Under the pieces are notes generated by a model. The model was not told the DNA's origin and searched no databases. It worked only from the letters and a program-made list of their open reading frames with translations. This document shows, one piece after another, positions 1 through 9,026 of a stretch of DNA of 64,000 nucleotides. Each line of letters starts with the position of its first letter. Position 1 is the first letter of the stretch. The translations under genes were made by a program, and so were the position numbers. This DNA is from Neobacillus bataviensis (GTDB lineage: Bacteria; Bacillota; Bacilli; Bacillales_B; DSM-18226): positions 434,001-498,000 of the forward strand of contig NZ_JAHXYW010000001.1 of assembly GCF_019969725.1 (NCBI RefSeq), in the 5' to 3' direction.

Positions 1-728
1 CAGATTCGATCTGGTTTATTTTCACAGCTATCTTGATTGGTTTTGGACAGGCCATGATTGACCGGGCAACATGGCAAAGAGTTTTTATTATTCAACGAGA
101 AAAAGTACAGATGACCTTTACCCTTGCAGGTGTTATTTGGGCCACGGTTCCACTGGCCTTTACCTCACTCCTCATGATTATTATGTTTGGCAGAAGCTAC
201 AAAAATATATATTCTTTGCTGTTTGAACTTGTGGATAAAATTCAATCAACCATGCTCATTGTTTTATTTGTCTTATTTTGCTTTAGTGTCATATCGTCTG
301 CCATTAGTTCAGAGCTCCATGCCACGACAACCTTGGTTGTTAAAAACATAATAGAATTATTTCGTCCTTTATCGGATCGTGAGAAATGGAAATTTTCCTA
401 CATTTTTTCCGGTATCGTGTGTATTGGTTTACTTCTTATTGTGAGTATCCTTTCACCTAACCCACTGCAGCTTTTGTTTTTCTCCGGAAATATTTATGCA
501 GCAATCATAGTGCCGATGTTATTTATTATACTGAGCAACAAAACTTTACCTGTAATCATTCCACTTTCCTCCTTGATTGGTACTGTAGGTGGTTTGTTAC
601 TAATACCCTGGAACGACAATTTGCTGACCATTTGGGTAAGTTTCATTATATCTGGTGTTATCTGTATATTGGTTATGATTTATCAACAATTTTCAAGACG
701 TTATAGACCTATAAGAAAGTCGGGGTGA
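1..728 (+). CDS. Sodium:solute symporter family transporter, 3' part (5' end outside window)
   Basis: The reading frame is open from base 3 without a start, so the true start lies upstream of the window; the TTG at 33 is only an internal codon. The visible 241 residues contain about six hydrophobic segments and, near the left edge, an R-x-x-W-Q-R motif (RATWQR) typical of SSS (solute:sodium symporter) proteins, followed by alternating helices. SSS proteins import solutes with Na+. The stop TGA lies inside the Shine-Dalgarno sequence of the next gene (GGGGTGAG), so the two transporter genes are probably co-transcribed and translationally coupled. The substrate cannot be read from sequence; the neighbours suggest a nitrogenous compound. 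Confidence 0.75.
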   Translation, partial: DSIWFIFTAILIGFGQAMIDRATWQRVFIIQREKVQMTFTLAGVIWATVPLAFTSLLMIIMFGRSYKNIYSLLFELVDKIQSTMLIVLFVLFCFSVISSAISSELHATTTLVVKNIIELFRPLSDREKWKFSYIFSGIVCIGLLLIVSILSPNPLQLLFFSGNIYAAIIVPMLFIILSNKTLPVIIPLSSLIGTVGGLLLIPWNDNLLTIWVSFIISGVICILVMIYQQFSRRYRPIRKSG

Positions 729-735
729 GTCTTAA

Positions 736-2193
736 TTGAAACAAGAAGATTCCATGATGTATAGCCCGGATTTATTACCAACAGCCCCCGAAGCTCGTAC
801 CTGGAAATTTGGACATTATTTCTCCGTTTGGATGGGCTCCGTACATAATGTCCCATCCTACGTTACGATTGGTGGTTTTTTTGCGTTAGGTTTATCCATA
901 TGGCAAGTATTTTTTATCATTATCCTTTCAGCCCTCATCTTGTCAGTTATGATGATCTTGAATGGGCATGCCGGAGGGAAATATGGAATCCCCTTCTCAA
1001 TCTTAATCCGGACAAGCTTTGGTCGGAAAGGAGCCATTTTTCCGGGAATACTTAGGGGAGTTGTGGCAGCGATTATGTGGTTTGGACTGCAAACCTATGC
1101 TGGCAGCCTGGCTGTCACCATATTGATTGGGGAAATTTGGGCGCCCTATCCAGCATTAGGAGCTACTTGGAGCTTTTTAGGATTAAGTCTGTCCAGTCTT
1201 ATTTCCTTTTTGCTCTTTTGGATCATCAATGTTTTATTTATTTTTACCGGCATCAAATCATTAGGGAAGTTAACGAAGCTGCTCTCTCCTTTGGTTTTTG
1301 TGGTTTTTGGCGGAATGGCAATTTGGGCCATTCATTTTGCCGGAGGAATCGCTCCCATCTTAAACTATCGGTCGAAAGGTGTAGACGGAAATAGTATTTT
1401 AATTATTTTAAGCTGCATTTCCGCCATTTTAGCCACGTGGGTAGCGCAAATACTAAGCGTTTCGGATGTGACTAGATATTCTCGATCCAATAAAGAACAA
1501 TTTTGGGGTCAAGCTGCTGGGCTTTTGAGTACTTATTTATTGTTTGCCATTGCTAGTATTACGATTATCATTGGGTCAGAGGTTGCCTTTGGGGTACCCA
1601 TTTGGAATGTTCTTGAAGTGATCGATCGATTTGATAGCAAATTTGCAATTGTCCTTTCTTTGCTAACCATTTGTTTATCGACATTATCTGTTAACATTGT
1701 TGGAAATATTATTCCTGCCGGTTCTCAATTTGCTGCCTTATTACCGAAAAGTCTCAACTTTAAATCTGGCGCAATACTTGCTGCGGTGATGGGTTTACTG
1801 ATTATGCCCTGGAAGCTTATGGAGAACCCTGAAAGTATTTTTACCTTTTTAAATATGGTTGGAGGAATGTTAAGTCCTGTAATCGGGGTGATGCTTGTGC
1901 ATTACTTTTTAATAAATAAAAAAGAAATTAATTTACAAGAGTTGTATTCTTTAAAAATCAATATGCGAATAACGAATGAATATCATATTCCTGCCATACT
2001 ATCTACTCTTTTGGCCGGCAGTCTAAGCTTACTAGGAAAATTTATCCCAAGCCTTGAACCGCTTTATAGGGTATCCTGGTTTAGTGGAATCCTTGTTTCT
2101 GCTATTCTTTATCTAATATTCTATTATTTTAGCAATTGGTTTATTGCCCGCCGGTTGGGTCAGAATACAGCAAGCATACCAAAAAGGGGATAA
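736..2193 (+). CDS. NCS1 family nucleobase/allantoin-type permease
   Basis: A 485-residue, roughly 12-helix membrane protein of the nucleobase:cation symporter-1 family (CodB, allantoin, hydantoin permeases). The N-terminal block with the PEARTW and FSVWMGSVHNVPSY stretches (about residues 15-45) is characteristic, as is the conserved GHAGGKYGIPF stretch near residue 75. These proteins import cytosine, purines, allantoin or hydantoins with H+ or Na+. The start is TTG, chosen because GGGGTGAG sits 7 bases upstream and overlaps the previous stop. It converges on a cytosine-deaminase-like gene, so a deaminable or hydrolysable cyclic amide is a reasonable substrate guess. A strong terminator overlaps its stop codon. 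Confidence 0.88.
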   Translation: MKQEDSMMYSPDLLPTAPEARTWKFGHYFSVWMGSVHNVPSYVTIGGFFALGLSIWQVFFIIILSALILSVMMILNGHAGGKYGIPFSILIRTSFGRKGAIFPGILRGVVAAIMWFGLQTYAGSLAVTILIGEIWAPYPALGATWSFLGLSLSSLISFLLFWIINVLFIFTGIKSLGKLTKLLSPLVFVVFGGMAIWAIHFAGGIAPILNYRSKGVDGNSILIILSCISAILATWVAQILSVSDVTRYSRSNKEQFWGQAAGLLSTYLLFAIASITIIIGSEVAFGVPIWNVLEVIDRFDSKFAIVLSLLTICLSTLSVNIVGNIIPAGSQFAALLPKSLNFKSGAILAAVMGLLIMPWKLMENPESIFTFLNMVGGMLSPVIGVMLVHYFLINKKEINLQELYSLKINMRITNEYHIPAILSTLLAGSLSLLGKFIPSLEPLYRVSWFSGILVSAILYLIFYYFSNWFIARRLGQNTASIPKRG

Positions 2194-2210
2194 GGGCATT
2201 ATCCCCTTTT
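2182..2210. terminator. Bidirectional terminator between convergent permease and amidohydrolase genes
   Basis: A perfect 12-bp inverted repeat AAAAGGGGATAA / TTATCCCCTTTT with a 5-base loop. The stem contains the permease stop codon and gives an A/T tract on both strands, so it can serve both converging genes. Confidence 0.85.
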
Positions 2211-2220
2211 GCTATAAAAA

Positions 2221-3444
2221 TTAAGTTAACGACCCAGAAACCAAGTTACCTTGGAAAAATACGGCTTTTCGGTTTGAACGCCTTGCAACGGCCTCTGCTG
2301 AACAGCTTGCTTCTACCAATACTATATTGGCTGTATCTCCTTCTTTTGGCCATACCCGACTGCCTTCTTTGTTTAAAGGAGTTATTCCGCCAGTTATATA
2401 TTTTAAGGATTGTGCGAGTGATACTTCATCTGTCCAGCGGCAGCGTTCAATTAATCTTCCAACTCTTTCAAAGACATCCCCATTTCCCGTCGGCCACCAC
2501 GAATCATAGATATTATCGTTGCCGATAGCCACTTCCACACCATATTCAGTTAAAAGATTTACAGGAGGAATGTTTCTTCCAATTGGAAGACTTGTAACAA
2601 TTGAAATTCCTGCATCTCTTAAAATTTCCGCCATTTCAATTGCTTCTTCACGAGAGACATCTCCTAAACCAAAAGCATGACTGACTGCTACTCTTCCTTC
2701 CCAGCCTGCTTCTTTCGTTAAGATGGCAAGTCGCTTCATCGTGAATGTACCTAAATGGCCAGGATCATGTAAATGCAAATCAATATCGGCATTCCCTTCA
2801 ACTGCCAAATCCATTAACTGGACCAACGAGGCTTCAATATTTTGATCGACCGTCGCTGGATCGACAGCTCCCACAAGTCCTGCCCCGTTCCTCAACGCCT
2901 CTCGTAATAATTCTGGTGTTCCGGGACGGAGTAACCCGTGTTGGGCGAACGCTACAATTTCTGAACTTACTTTATGGGAATAGGTTTCTAAGGCATGCTG
3001 CACGCCTTCTAAATTTTGCAATTTCACTTCAGGATAAATATCGACATGTGTTCGAACATGTGTGGAACCATAGGATAATAGCTCTTCAAGCAGCGCCTCT
3101 GCCCGCTGTTGTGTGCTGGATGGGATGGATGCGAGAATATTTTTTTCAATATTACAGCGGTCTATTACCCCTTTAGCCGGGATACATGCGCGCCAAGCAT
3201 CACCCATGTAAGTTTTATCTAGATGGACATGCTTTTCAATAAAGGAAGGGAGCAAAAGCAGGCCTTTTGCATCTTTAACCGGATAATCATCTTCCCTTTG
3301 TTCTGAAGCTTTGATGATTTTTGCTATTTTCCCATCCTCTATTAAAAGGTGACAAAGTTCTGTCTTTGTTCCTACAACTCTTTCATTCTCTTTTTTATGT
3401 CCAGTTTCTAACCGAGCATTCTGTAACCAATATTTGTTATTCAT
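2221..3444 (-). CDS. Cytosine deaminase-like amidohydrolase
   Basis: Amidohydrolase-superfamily enzyme of about 407 residues resembling CodA cytosine deaminase and related deaminases. The metal ligands are in place: HVH after strand 1 (FIEKHVHLDK), a His in DLHLHD, a His in VSHAFG, and the Asp in AIGNDNIYDSW near residue 310. It would deaminate or hydrolyse a small heterocycle in the cytoplasm. I chose the ATG at 3444 because AAGGAAG lies 7 bases upstream; an in-frame ATG at 3462 has no Shine-Dalgarno. It is downstream of the binding-protein gene on the same strand and convergent with the NCS1 permease, suggesting uptake plus deamination. Substrate not determined. Confidence 0.85.
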   Translation of the reverse strand: MNNKYWLQNARLETGHKKENERVVGTKTELCHLLIEDGKIAKIIKASEQREDDYPVKDAKGLLLLPSFIEKHVHLDKTYMGDAWRACIPAKGVIDRCNIEKNILASIPSSTQQRAEALLEELLSYGSTHVRTHVDIYPEVKLQNLEGVQHALETYSHKVSSEIVAFAQHGLLRPGTPELLREALRNGAGLVGAVDPATVDQNIEASLVQLMDLAVEGNADIDLHLHDPGHLGTFTMKRLAILTKEAGWEGRVAVSHAFGLGDVSREEAIEMAEILRDAGISIVTSLPIGRNIPPVNLLTEYGVEVAIGNDNIYDSWWPTGNGDVFERVGRLIERCRWTDEVSLAQSLKYITGGITPLNKEGSRVWPKEGDTANIVLVEASCSAEAVARRSNRKAVFFQGNLVSGSLT

Positions 3445-3474
3445 TTCAAAACTTCCTTTCATTTTTTATTAACA

Positions 3475-3512
3475 AGATAAAAGGGGTTATCCAATGGATA
3501 TCCCTCTTATCT
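3475..3512 (-). other. Intercistronic hairpin between binding-protein and amidohydrolase genes
   Basis: An imperfect inverted repeat, AGATAAAAGGGG / CCCTCTTATCT with an inner TTATCC / GGATA stem, lies between the two minus-strand genes. It is followed by only a weak T run, so it may be a leaky terminator or an mRNA stabilising hairpin. Confidence 0.5.
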
Positions 3513-3520
3513 GATAGAGT

Positions 3521-5086
3521 CTATTTTATTGAGACATCATTTAATTCCAGATAGCCAGATGGACTAATAGCAAAGCCTTTTACATCCTTTGAGACAGCTG
3601 CTAAATTTTCAATAACTCGAACTGGAATATAAACCGCTTCTTTCATTTCTAATTGTTGTGACTGGGCATATAATTCTTTCCGTTTTTCTTGGTCCTTTTC
3701 ACTGCGGGCAGCTTCAATTAAGCGATCCGCTTCTTTATTACTGTAGAAGAAGGTATTCCCAGCTCCACCCTGTGAGTTTGTATGGAAAAGGTTATACTGA
3801 TTATAATCGGCATCACCCGTCGCATTTCTCCAGCTCAGGATAAACATTTCAGTGTCTCCCTTGTTTGCTTGGTCAACAAAGGTACCGTACTCCAACACCT
3901 GGATTTTTAATTTTACTCCAATCCCTTTTAATTGTGATTGAAGTACTTCGGCCATATTCACTCTTTCTTTGCTATCCATTGTTTTAAGAGTCGCTTCAAA
4001 GCCATTTGGATAACCTGCCTCAGCCAGTAATTTCTTCGCTTCATTTAAGTTATATTCGTACGCTTTCATATCAGGATTGTAGCCGAAAACTTTTGAACCT
4101 AATAACGAATTAGCCTTCTTCCCTACGTTGTTATAAACCCCTTTCAGGATGGAATCCATTTCAACTGCATGGGCAATGGCCTTCCGGACTCTTTCATCAT
4201 TAAATGGTTTCTTTTGAACGTTAAATCCAATATATTCGGTTCCATATCCTTCACTTCGATAAACATCTACTGCCTGCGAAGCTGCGACCGTATCCATCAT
4301 TGGGACCGAAAGCGGTTCAGCAATTTGGGCTTCTCCCGTTTCCAGCATGGAAATTCTGGTGGTTTCCTCGGGTACGACTTTAAATACTACTTTGTCGACC
4401 TTTGCTTTTTCTCCCCAATAATTTTTATTTTTGGTTAAGACAATTTCTTGTCCAGGCGTCCACGATTCAAAAACAAATGGGCCTGTTCCATTTGGTTCTT
4501 TAATAATGTTCTTTCCGTATTTTTCGATGGTTTTCGGACTAATAATTCCGCCTTCATGGCTTGCCAAAATTGAAAGCAGCGGGGAAAATGGCTCTGATAA
4601 AATAAACTGAACAGTATAATCATCAATTACCTTTACTTCTTTTACCATTTTAAAAACAACAGCTCTTGGAGAAGCTACCTTAGGATCTAAGAGGCGATCA
4701 AATGTAGCTTTCACGGCATTAGCATTAAAATCGGTACCATCATGGAATTTAACACCTTTTCTTAATTTGAATTCCCATGTGGTATCATTCAACTGTTCCC
4801 ATTTTTCTGCTAATAATGGCTGGATTTCGGCATTTTTATCACGGCCAACTAAACCTTCATACACTTTGCGGTGTGTAACGCTTGCTGCATTAATGGTAGA
4901 CATAAACTGCTGATCTAAGTTTTCTGCATCAGACAAACGGGCTATCACTAGTGTCCCACCGTCTTTTGACGCTGTCTTCTTCCCAGTCTCTTTTGTGCTC
5001 ACGTCCTTATTGGTTGAGCACCCGGTAATAAGAAACAACACCAGCATCACCAGAAATAAACTTCTTCCCCCCCGAATTGCATTCAT
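3521..5086 (-). CDS. ABC transporter substrate-binding lipoprotein (SBP_bac_5 family)
   Basis: A 521-residue solute-binding protein of the DppA/OppA/GsiB family. Residues 1-23 form a lipoprotein signal peptide ending in the lipobox LITGC. The body shows family features: VYEGLVGRD, TWEFKLRKGVKFHDG and the C-terminal cleft segments. These proteins capture peptides, glutathione or other solutes for an ABC importer. No permease or ATPase genes adjoin it in this window, so partners must lie elsewhere. AGGAGGT sits 7 bases before the ATG. Flanking amidohydrolases suggest an amide-bond-containing ligand, but that is inference. Confidence 0.87.
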   Translation of the reverse strand: MNAIRGGRSLFLVMLVLFLITGCSTNKDVSTKETGKKTASKDGGTLVIARLSDAENLDQQFMSTINAASVTHRKVYEGLVGRDKNAEIQPLLAEKWEQLNDTTWEFKLRKGVKFHDGTDFNANAVKATFDRLLDPKVASPRAVVFKMVKEVKVIDDYTVQFILSEPFSPLLSILASHEGGIISPKTIEKYGKNIIKEPNGTGPFVFESWTPGQEIVLTKNKNYWGEKAKVDKVVFKVVPEETTRISMLETGEAQIAEPLSVPMMDTVAASQAVDVYRSEGYGTEYIGFNVQKKPFNDERVRKAIAHAVEMDSILKGVYNNVGKKANSLLGSKVFGYNPDMKAYEYNLNEAKKLLAEAGYPNGFEATLKTMDSKERVNMAEVLQSQLKGIGVKLKIQVLEYGTFVDQANKGDTEMFILSWRNATGDADYNQYNLFHTNSQGGAGNTFFYSNKEADRLIEAARSEKDQEKRKELYAQSQQLEMKEAVYIPVRVIENLAAVSKDVKGFAISPSGYLELNDVSIK

Positions 5087-5212
5087 CGACTCTACCTCCT
5101 GAATATTTTTATAATATTTGTTATTACTTGTCTAATTATAGAAAATATTCAGATAATTTTATTTCGAAAATATTTACTTTAATTTTCAATATCTTTACTT
5201 CTTTTTAACAAT

Positions 5213-6682
5213 TTAAATAGAATCTACTACTTTAAAGGAAGGAGGAAATAATTCATTTTCTTGCAATCTCTGATAATCCCTTTCTAAATAGCCCTTTCTC
5301 ATCTTGTTAAAATACTTCTGTCCTTTTGTTTTGATTTCTTCTAAATCTAAATTAGGGATTTTTTGATCTTTCATTACGATTTTTCCGTTGATAATAGATA
5401 GCTTTACGTCCCTTCCTGATCCACTTGCAATCATAGTCCGGATTGGATCGTCAAGAACTCCCAAATGATAACCATCTAAGTCAATGGCAATAATATCTGC
5501 TTTTGCGCCAACTGAAAGTCGGCCGAGATCCTCTCTTCCTAGAAATTTTGCAGCACCAATTGTAGCCGCCCGGAAGAAATCTGCGTAGGTGGAATCCTCT
5601 AGTTCTTTTTCGATGAATCGTGAAAACATACTTCCGGTCCGAATGTTTTGGAACATATCCGGTGGAAAGGTATCTGTTCCAAGCGCCAAATTGATTCCCG
5701 CTCTTTTATATTTTGCAAATGATTCTAATGCTGACATATGTCTGCCAATGATTAATGGACAATGAATGACAGTAGTGTTCGTTTCTTTTAAAAGAGCAAT
5801 ATCATCACCCTCACCTTTTTGCGTGTCACTATATCCAGCAATAAAATGAGCATGGGGAATTCCCGTTTTTGGACCTAAGAAGCCGAGGTTATATAAATAC
5901 TGAATTGGTGTTACTCCGTACCTTTCTAAAATGGCATGGTACTCAAAGCTTCCCTGGGCTGCATGTAGTTTAATGGGAACACCTAATTGATCACTAAAAT
6001 ATTTTGTTTGTGTGAGACTTTCTGCCGTTTGACACTCAATCCGTTCCGGTGCGAGCATCCCCCTGACCAATCCATCATTTGTGCCGTCGAATTCCTCCAC
6101 AAACCTTACTGCCCGCTGTAAACCTTCTTTTCCTGCCGCTTCATCCCAGTATAGTTTAATCGTACCATCAGGCTGTACCACTCTAATCCCTGATTGGTAG
6201 CTTGGACCAAGATAAATTCTTAATCCCAGACTAGCGGCATGATGTGCTGCCGCAGCAAGCTCCTCATACGTTTCTGCCCATTTTTTATAAAAAACAGATG
6301 TGATTGGCATCGCAGTCGTGATCCCATGAAGAATCAGTTGTGAATATGCGTAAAGGGATTTGAAGGCCTCCTCTTCAGCGGTCATGACCTCATGATGCCC
6401 GTTTTGAACATACTGCTCTGACCAAAGCAGGTTCTTCTGTCTTCTCGAACTAGCCTCTACATGTAGGATATCATGGTCAATATCCCCGAGAGCATTTAAA
6501 TCGATAAAGCCTGGACTTATGACAGCATTCCCTGCATCGATTTCCTCGTTTACTTCACCTGCGTAATTTTTTCCAACATAAATAATGGTGTCGTGTTCAT
6601 AAACGACTTCAGCGTTTTCGATTAGGACGTGATCATGGCCATCAAAACCGATGACGTATCTGCCTTTTAGTTTTGTTTTCAT
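5213..6682 (-). CDS. Amidohydrolase (chlorohydrolase-type) lacking the strand-1 metal pair
   Basis: A 489-residue amidohydrolase-fold protein related to the AtzA/TrzN/S-adenosylhomocysteine deaminase group. A His in KLHAAQG (strand 5), a His in PHAHF (strand 6) and the Asp in LGTDTFPPD (strand 8) are retained. The usual H-x-H after strand 1 is absent: where FIDLHxH is expected the sequence reads FIDLNALGD. It may use an altered metal site or have lost hydrolase chemistry, although the rest of the protein is intact and about normal length. AAAGGAG precedes the ATG. It is upstream of the binding-protein gene on the same strand. Confidence 0.8.
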   Translation of the reverse strand: MKTKLKGRYVIGFDGHDHVLIENAEVVYEHDTIIYVGKNYAGEVNEEIDAGNAVISPGFIDLNALGDIDHDILHVEASSRRQKNLLWSEQYVQNGHHEVMTAEEEAFKSLYAYSQLILHGITTAMPITSVFYKKWAETYEELAAAAHHAASLGLRIYLGPSYQSGIRVVQPDGTIKLYWDEAAGKEGLQRAVRFVEEFDGTNDGLVRGMLAPERIECQTAESLTQTKYFSDQLGVPIKLHAAQGSFEYHAILERYGVTPIQYLYNLGFLGPKTGIPHAHFIAGYSDTQKGEGDDIALLKETNTTVIHCPLIIGRHMSALESFAKYKRAGINLALGTDTFPPDMFQNIRTGSMFSRFIEKELEDSTYADFFRAATIGAAKFLGREDLGRLSVGAKADIIAIDLDGYHLGVLDDPIRTMIASGSGRDVKLSIINGKIVMKDQKIPNLDLEEIKTKGQKYFNKMRKGYLERDYQRLQENELFPPSFKVVDSI

Positions 6683-7122
6683 TTCATCTAGCTCCTTTCG
6701 TCAGAGTGGACCATAGTACTTCCTATTAATTATAAAGAAATAGTATTTTATTTATTTTCGGAATAATTACTATTTTTTAAAATATTTTTACTTCTAAATT
6801 TCGAAACCTCCAAAAATACCCCATTACGATTTGTAAGAGGGTACGTTATGTGCTCTTCATAGTGATCGAGGCCTTTTTCAATGGTGCATTTTGTCCTTCA
6901 TCTCCTTTGATAAAAGACAATTTGCCTTTTTTTCCAAGAAGTATTTATCTAATTTCTTCGCACGTATGGGCGAATTGCTCATATGGTATAATTAAGGCAG
7001 AAATTATTTATTAACCTCACCCTCACTGCAACGGATTCCCCTTTTAGACTCCAAAAAAATGAACGAATTTCCAAATCGATTTCTGCTCCCTGGTATTGCA
7101 GTAAATAAAGGGGGGAATTTAG
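6683..7122. other. Intergenic region between divergent genes
   Basis: 440 bases without a convincing gene. AT-rich with an extended -10 promoter near its right end (listed separately). The left half holds the leader of the amidohydrolase gene. AATATTT-TTACTT near 6778-6795 resembles AATATTTACTT near 5168, upstream of the binding-protein gene, and might be a shared operator, but the match is too short to claim. Confidence 0.5.
6984..6992 (+). promoter_or_regulatory. Extended -10 promoter of the LysM deacetylase gene
   Basis: TGGTATAAT gives a TGn extension plus a perfect TATAAT. No good -35 hexamer lies 16-18 bases upstream, as is common for extended -10 promoters. It would give a leader of about 120 bases. 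Confidence 0.5.
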
Positions 7123-8283
7123 ATGCTACAAGTCATCATCCTTCTTCTTTTTCTCATTTTCACCATTTTTCTGGTGTTAGGTGTGATCTCCAAAATCAAA
7201 AGAACGGCCGGAAAGTGGATTTACTTTAGCCTGTCTGCGATAAGTTTTATAGGTGTCCTATACATGTTATTTTTTCAAACTCTGAACATATTTGACCAAG
7301 GTAAACCAATTAAATCACCCACTGTTGAGACTCCTGTTGACAGCGGTCAAAATAACGGTCCTGTTCCAGGCAAAGAAGATCCACCTGTTAAGGAGAATCC
7401 GCCGCCGGAAACTCCAAATGAGGGAAAACCAGATAACCCAACGCCGGAAACTCCCGAAAAAATTAATGTACCCGCTGATGAAATTGTGAAGTATGAAGTT
7501 GTTAAAGGGGATACACTATACGCCATTGCAACTCGCGCAGAAGTAACAGTGGTAAAAATTAAACAATGGAATAACCTTAAATCCAATGTCATTTATACAG
7601 GACAGATTTTAAAGCTTTATGGAAAAAACGTAGAGCCCCCTCCGCCTGTTGAACCGCCGAAGCAGGATCCACCTCCAACTACAGCTTCATCCGTACTCAT
7701 CTCTAACGGCAGCCTGCAGAAAAAAGAAATTGCCTTAACCTTTGATGCCGGAAGTGATGCCGCAGGGATTGCGATCTTAGATGTTCTGAAAAAATATAAT
7801 CTTAAAGCAACCTTTTTCCTTACTGGCAAATGGGTTGAAAAGTATCCAGACCTTGCAAAAAGAATTGCCGATGAAGGACACGAAATTGGCAACCATTCCT
7901 ATTCCCATCCTGATGCAGTAAAAACGTCTGCCGCTGCCTTTAAGCAGGATATTCTTAAGGCGGATCAGGCGATTAAAAAAGCGACCGGAAAATCCCCGCA
8001 GCCCTATTTCCGCTTTCCATTTGGTTCTTACAACCCCTTAGCATTAAAAACTGTTGGGCAGGCAGGTTATCCATACAGCATTCAATGGTCTCTCGATACG
8101 ATTGACTGGCAGCAGCCATCAACCGAGACACTCGTTTCAAGGATAAAAGCAGGTGCAAGCAATGGCGATATCATTCTTATGCATATTGGGGGCATCAATA
8201 CCCCTGAAGCAGTCGACGACGTCATTCCGTGGCTCCAAGTACAAGGCTACCAATTGGTTACACTAACAGAACTATTAAATTAA
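7123..8283 (+). CDS. LysM-domain polysaccharide deacetylase (membrane-anchored)
   Basis: A 386-residue extracytoplasmic protein. Two N-terminal hydrophobic segments (about 1-20 and 30-52) anchor it. A Pro-rich linker (70-115) follows, then a LysM peptidoglycan-binding module (about 122-166, with VKGDTLYAIA), a second Pro linker, and a NodB deacetylase domain (about 190-386). The NodB motifs are visible: LTFDAGSD, GNHSYSHP, FRFPFGSY and ILMHIGG. The second Asp of the usual TFDDG is Ala, a variation in a metal ligand also found in some family members. Likely role: N- or O-deacetylation of cell-wall glycan. AGGGGGGAA precedes the ATG. Confidence 0.88.
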   Translation: MLQVIILLLFLIFTIFLVLGVISKIKRTAGKWIYFSLSAISFIGVLYMLFFQTLNIFDQGKPIKSPTVETPVDSGQNNGPVPGKEDPPVKENPPPETPNEGKPDNPTPETPEKINVPADEIVKYEVVKGDTLYAIATRAEVTVVKIKQWNNLKSNVIYTGQILKLYGKNVEPPPPVEPPKQDPPPTTASSVLISNGSLQKKEIALTFDAGSDAAGIAILDVLKKYNLKATFFLTGKWVEKYPDLAKRIADEGHEIGNHSYSHPDAVKTSAAAFKQDILKADQAIKKATGKSPQPYFRFPFGSYNPLALKTVGQAGYPYSIQWSLDTIDWQQPSTETLVSRIKAGASNGDIILMHIGGINTPEAVDDVIPWLQVQGYQLVTLTELLN

Positions 8284-8286
8284 AGT

Positions 8287-8315
8287 AGGGCCGGCAAACC
8301 TAGCCGCCCTTTTTG
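8287..8315 (+). terminator. Terminator after deacetylase gene
   Basis: AGGGCCGGC / GCCGCCCT pairs with one bulged C, loop AAACCTA, followed by a T-rich tail. Confidence 0.75.
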
Positions 8316-8373
8316 CATTTTTTATAGAAAGAAATCATAAAATGGACAAGGAAGGTTTATTGGGGAGGGATTA

Positions 8374-9003
8374 TTGCAGCTGAATATGAAAAAAACACTG
8401 TTAACCTATTTCTGTTTACTATTTGGAGCTGCGCTGCAAGGTTTCTCTATGTCTATCTTTTTATTTCCGCACTCGATTCCTTCTGGAGGCGCAGCAGGGC
8501 TAGCAATATTATTGAATCACTGGTTTCATTTATCACTTGGATTTTCCTTATGGCTGGCTAATATTGTTTTTTTAATGTTTGCCTTAAAATATTTTGGGTT
8601 CACCTGGACAATACGAACAATTATTTCAGTTGCAACAACCTCTACAGTTGTCAGCTTCTTAACTTCTCAAGTCCCCTTTCAGCATATAAATTTATTGTTT
8701 GATATCGTAAGCGGCTCCATCTTTTTTGGTATTGGAGTAGGTTTGTTGATTCGCGCAGGTGCTTCGAGCGGAGGAATGGTCATTCCGGCTTTAATGATCG
8801 CCAACTACAAGAAATGGAGCCCTGGGAAAGTAATGATGGGCATAAATTTTATTATTTTTCTATTAACCGCACTTGTTATCAACTATAAAATCGTTGTATT
8901 TGCAATTATTTGCCAATTTTTCTCTACCAATATTATTGACTATATCTATAGTTTCAAGTTTCAAAAACTAAGTTTTTTATCTGCAAACTGGAGAAAAAAA
9001 TAG
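8374..9003 (+). CDS. yitE: YitT/YitE family (UPF0750) membrane protein
   Basis: A 209-residue integral membrane protein with five to six helices. SIPSGGAAGLAILLNHW near the N-terminus and ASSGGMVIPALM mark the YitT family. It ends after the membrane part and lacks the cytoplasmic C-terminal DUF2179 domain of long members such as YitT, like the short YitE of B. subtilis. In B. subtilis yitE sits in the yitA-yitG sulfur/sulfolactate cluster, and here it also adjoins cysC-sat-cysH-comA, which supports the assignment. Function is unknown; transport of a sulfur compound is only an inference. The TTG start is preceded by GGGGAGGGA with 5-base spacing. Confidence 0.75.
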   Translation: MQLNMKKTLLTYFCLLFGAALQGFSMSIFLFPHSIPSGGAAGLAILLNHWFHLSLGFSLWLANIVFLMFALKYFGFTWTIRTIISVATTSTVVSFLTSQVPFQHINLLFDIVSGSIFFGIGVGLLIRAGASSGGMVIPALMIANYKKWSPGKVMMGINFIIFLLTALVINYKIVVFAIICQFFSTNIIDYIYSFKFQKLSFLSANWRKK

Positions 9004-9026
9004 AAGATCCCTCCTACAGGATCTTC
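9003..9026. terminator. Convergent terminator yitE / cysC
   Basis: GAAGATCC / GGATCTTC stem with an 8-base loop. A run of Ts follows on the minus strand (complement of A8993-9001), so it mainly ends the cysC operon; it overlaps the 3' ends of both genes. Confidence 0.75.

Noticed and set aside
2136..3176. Open frames of 130 and 143 codons on the + strand opposite the cytosine-deaminase-like gene
   Set aside because: Composition is that of a reverse-frame shadow, and the terminator at 2182-2210 would cut them off.
7347..7892. Minus-strand frames of 81 and 91 codons inside the LysM deacetylase gene
   Set aside because: The Pro/Gly-rich sequence simply mirrors the Pro-rich linkers of the real gene.
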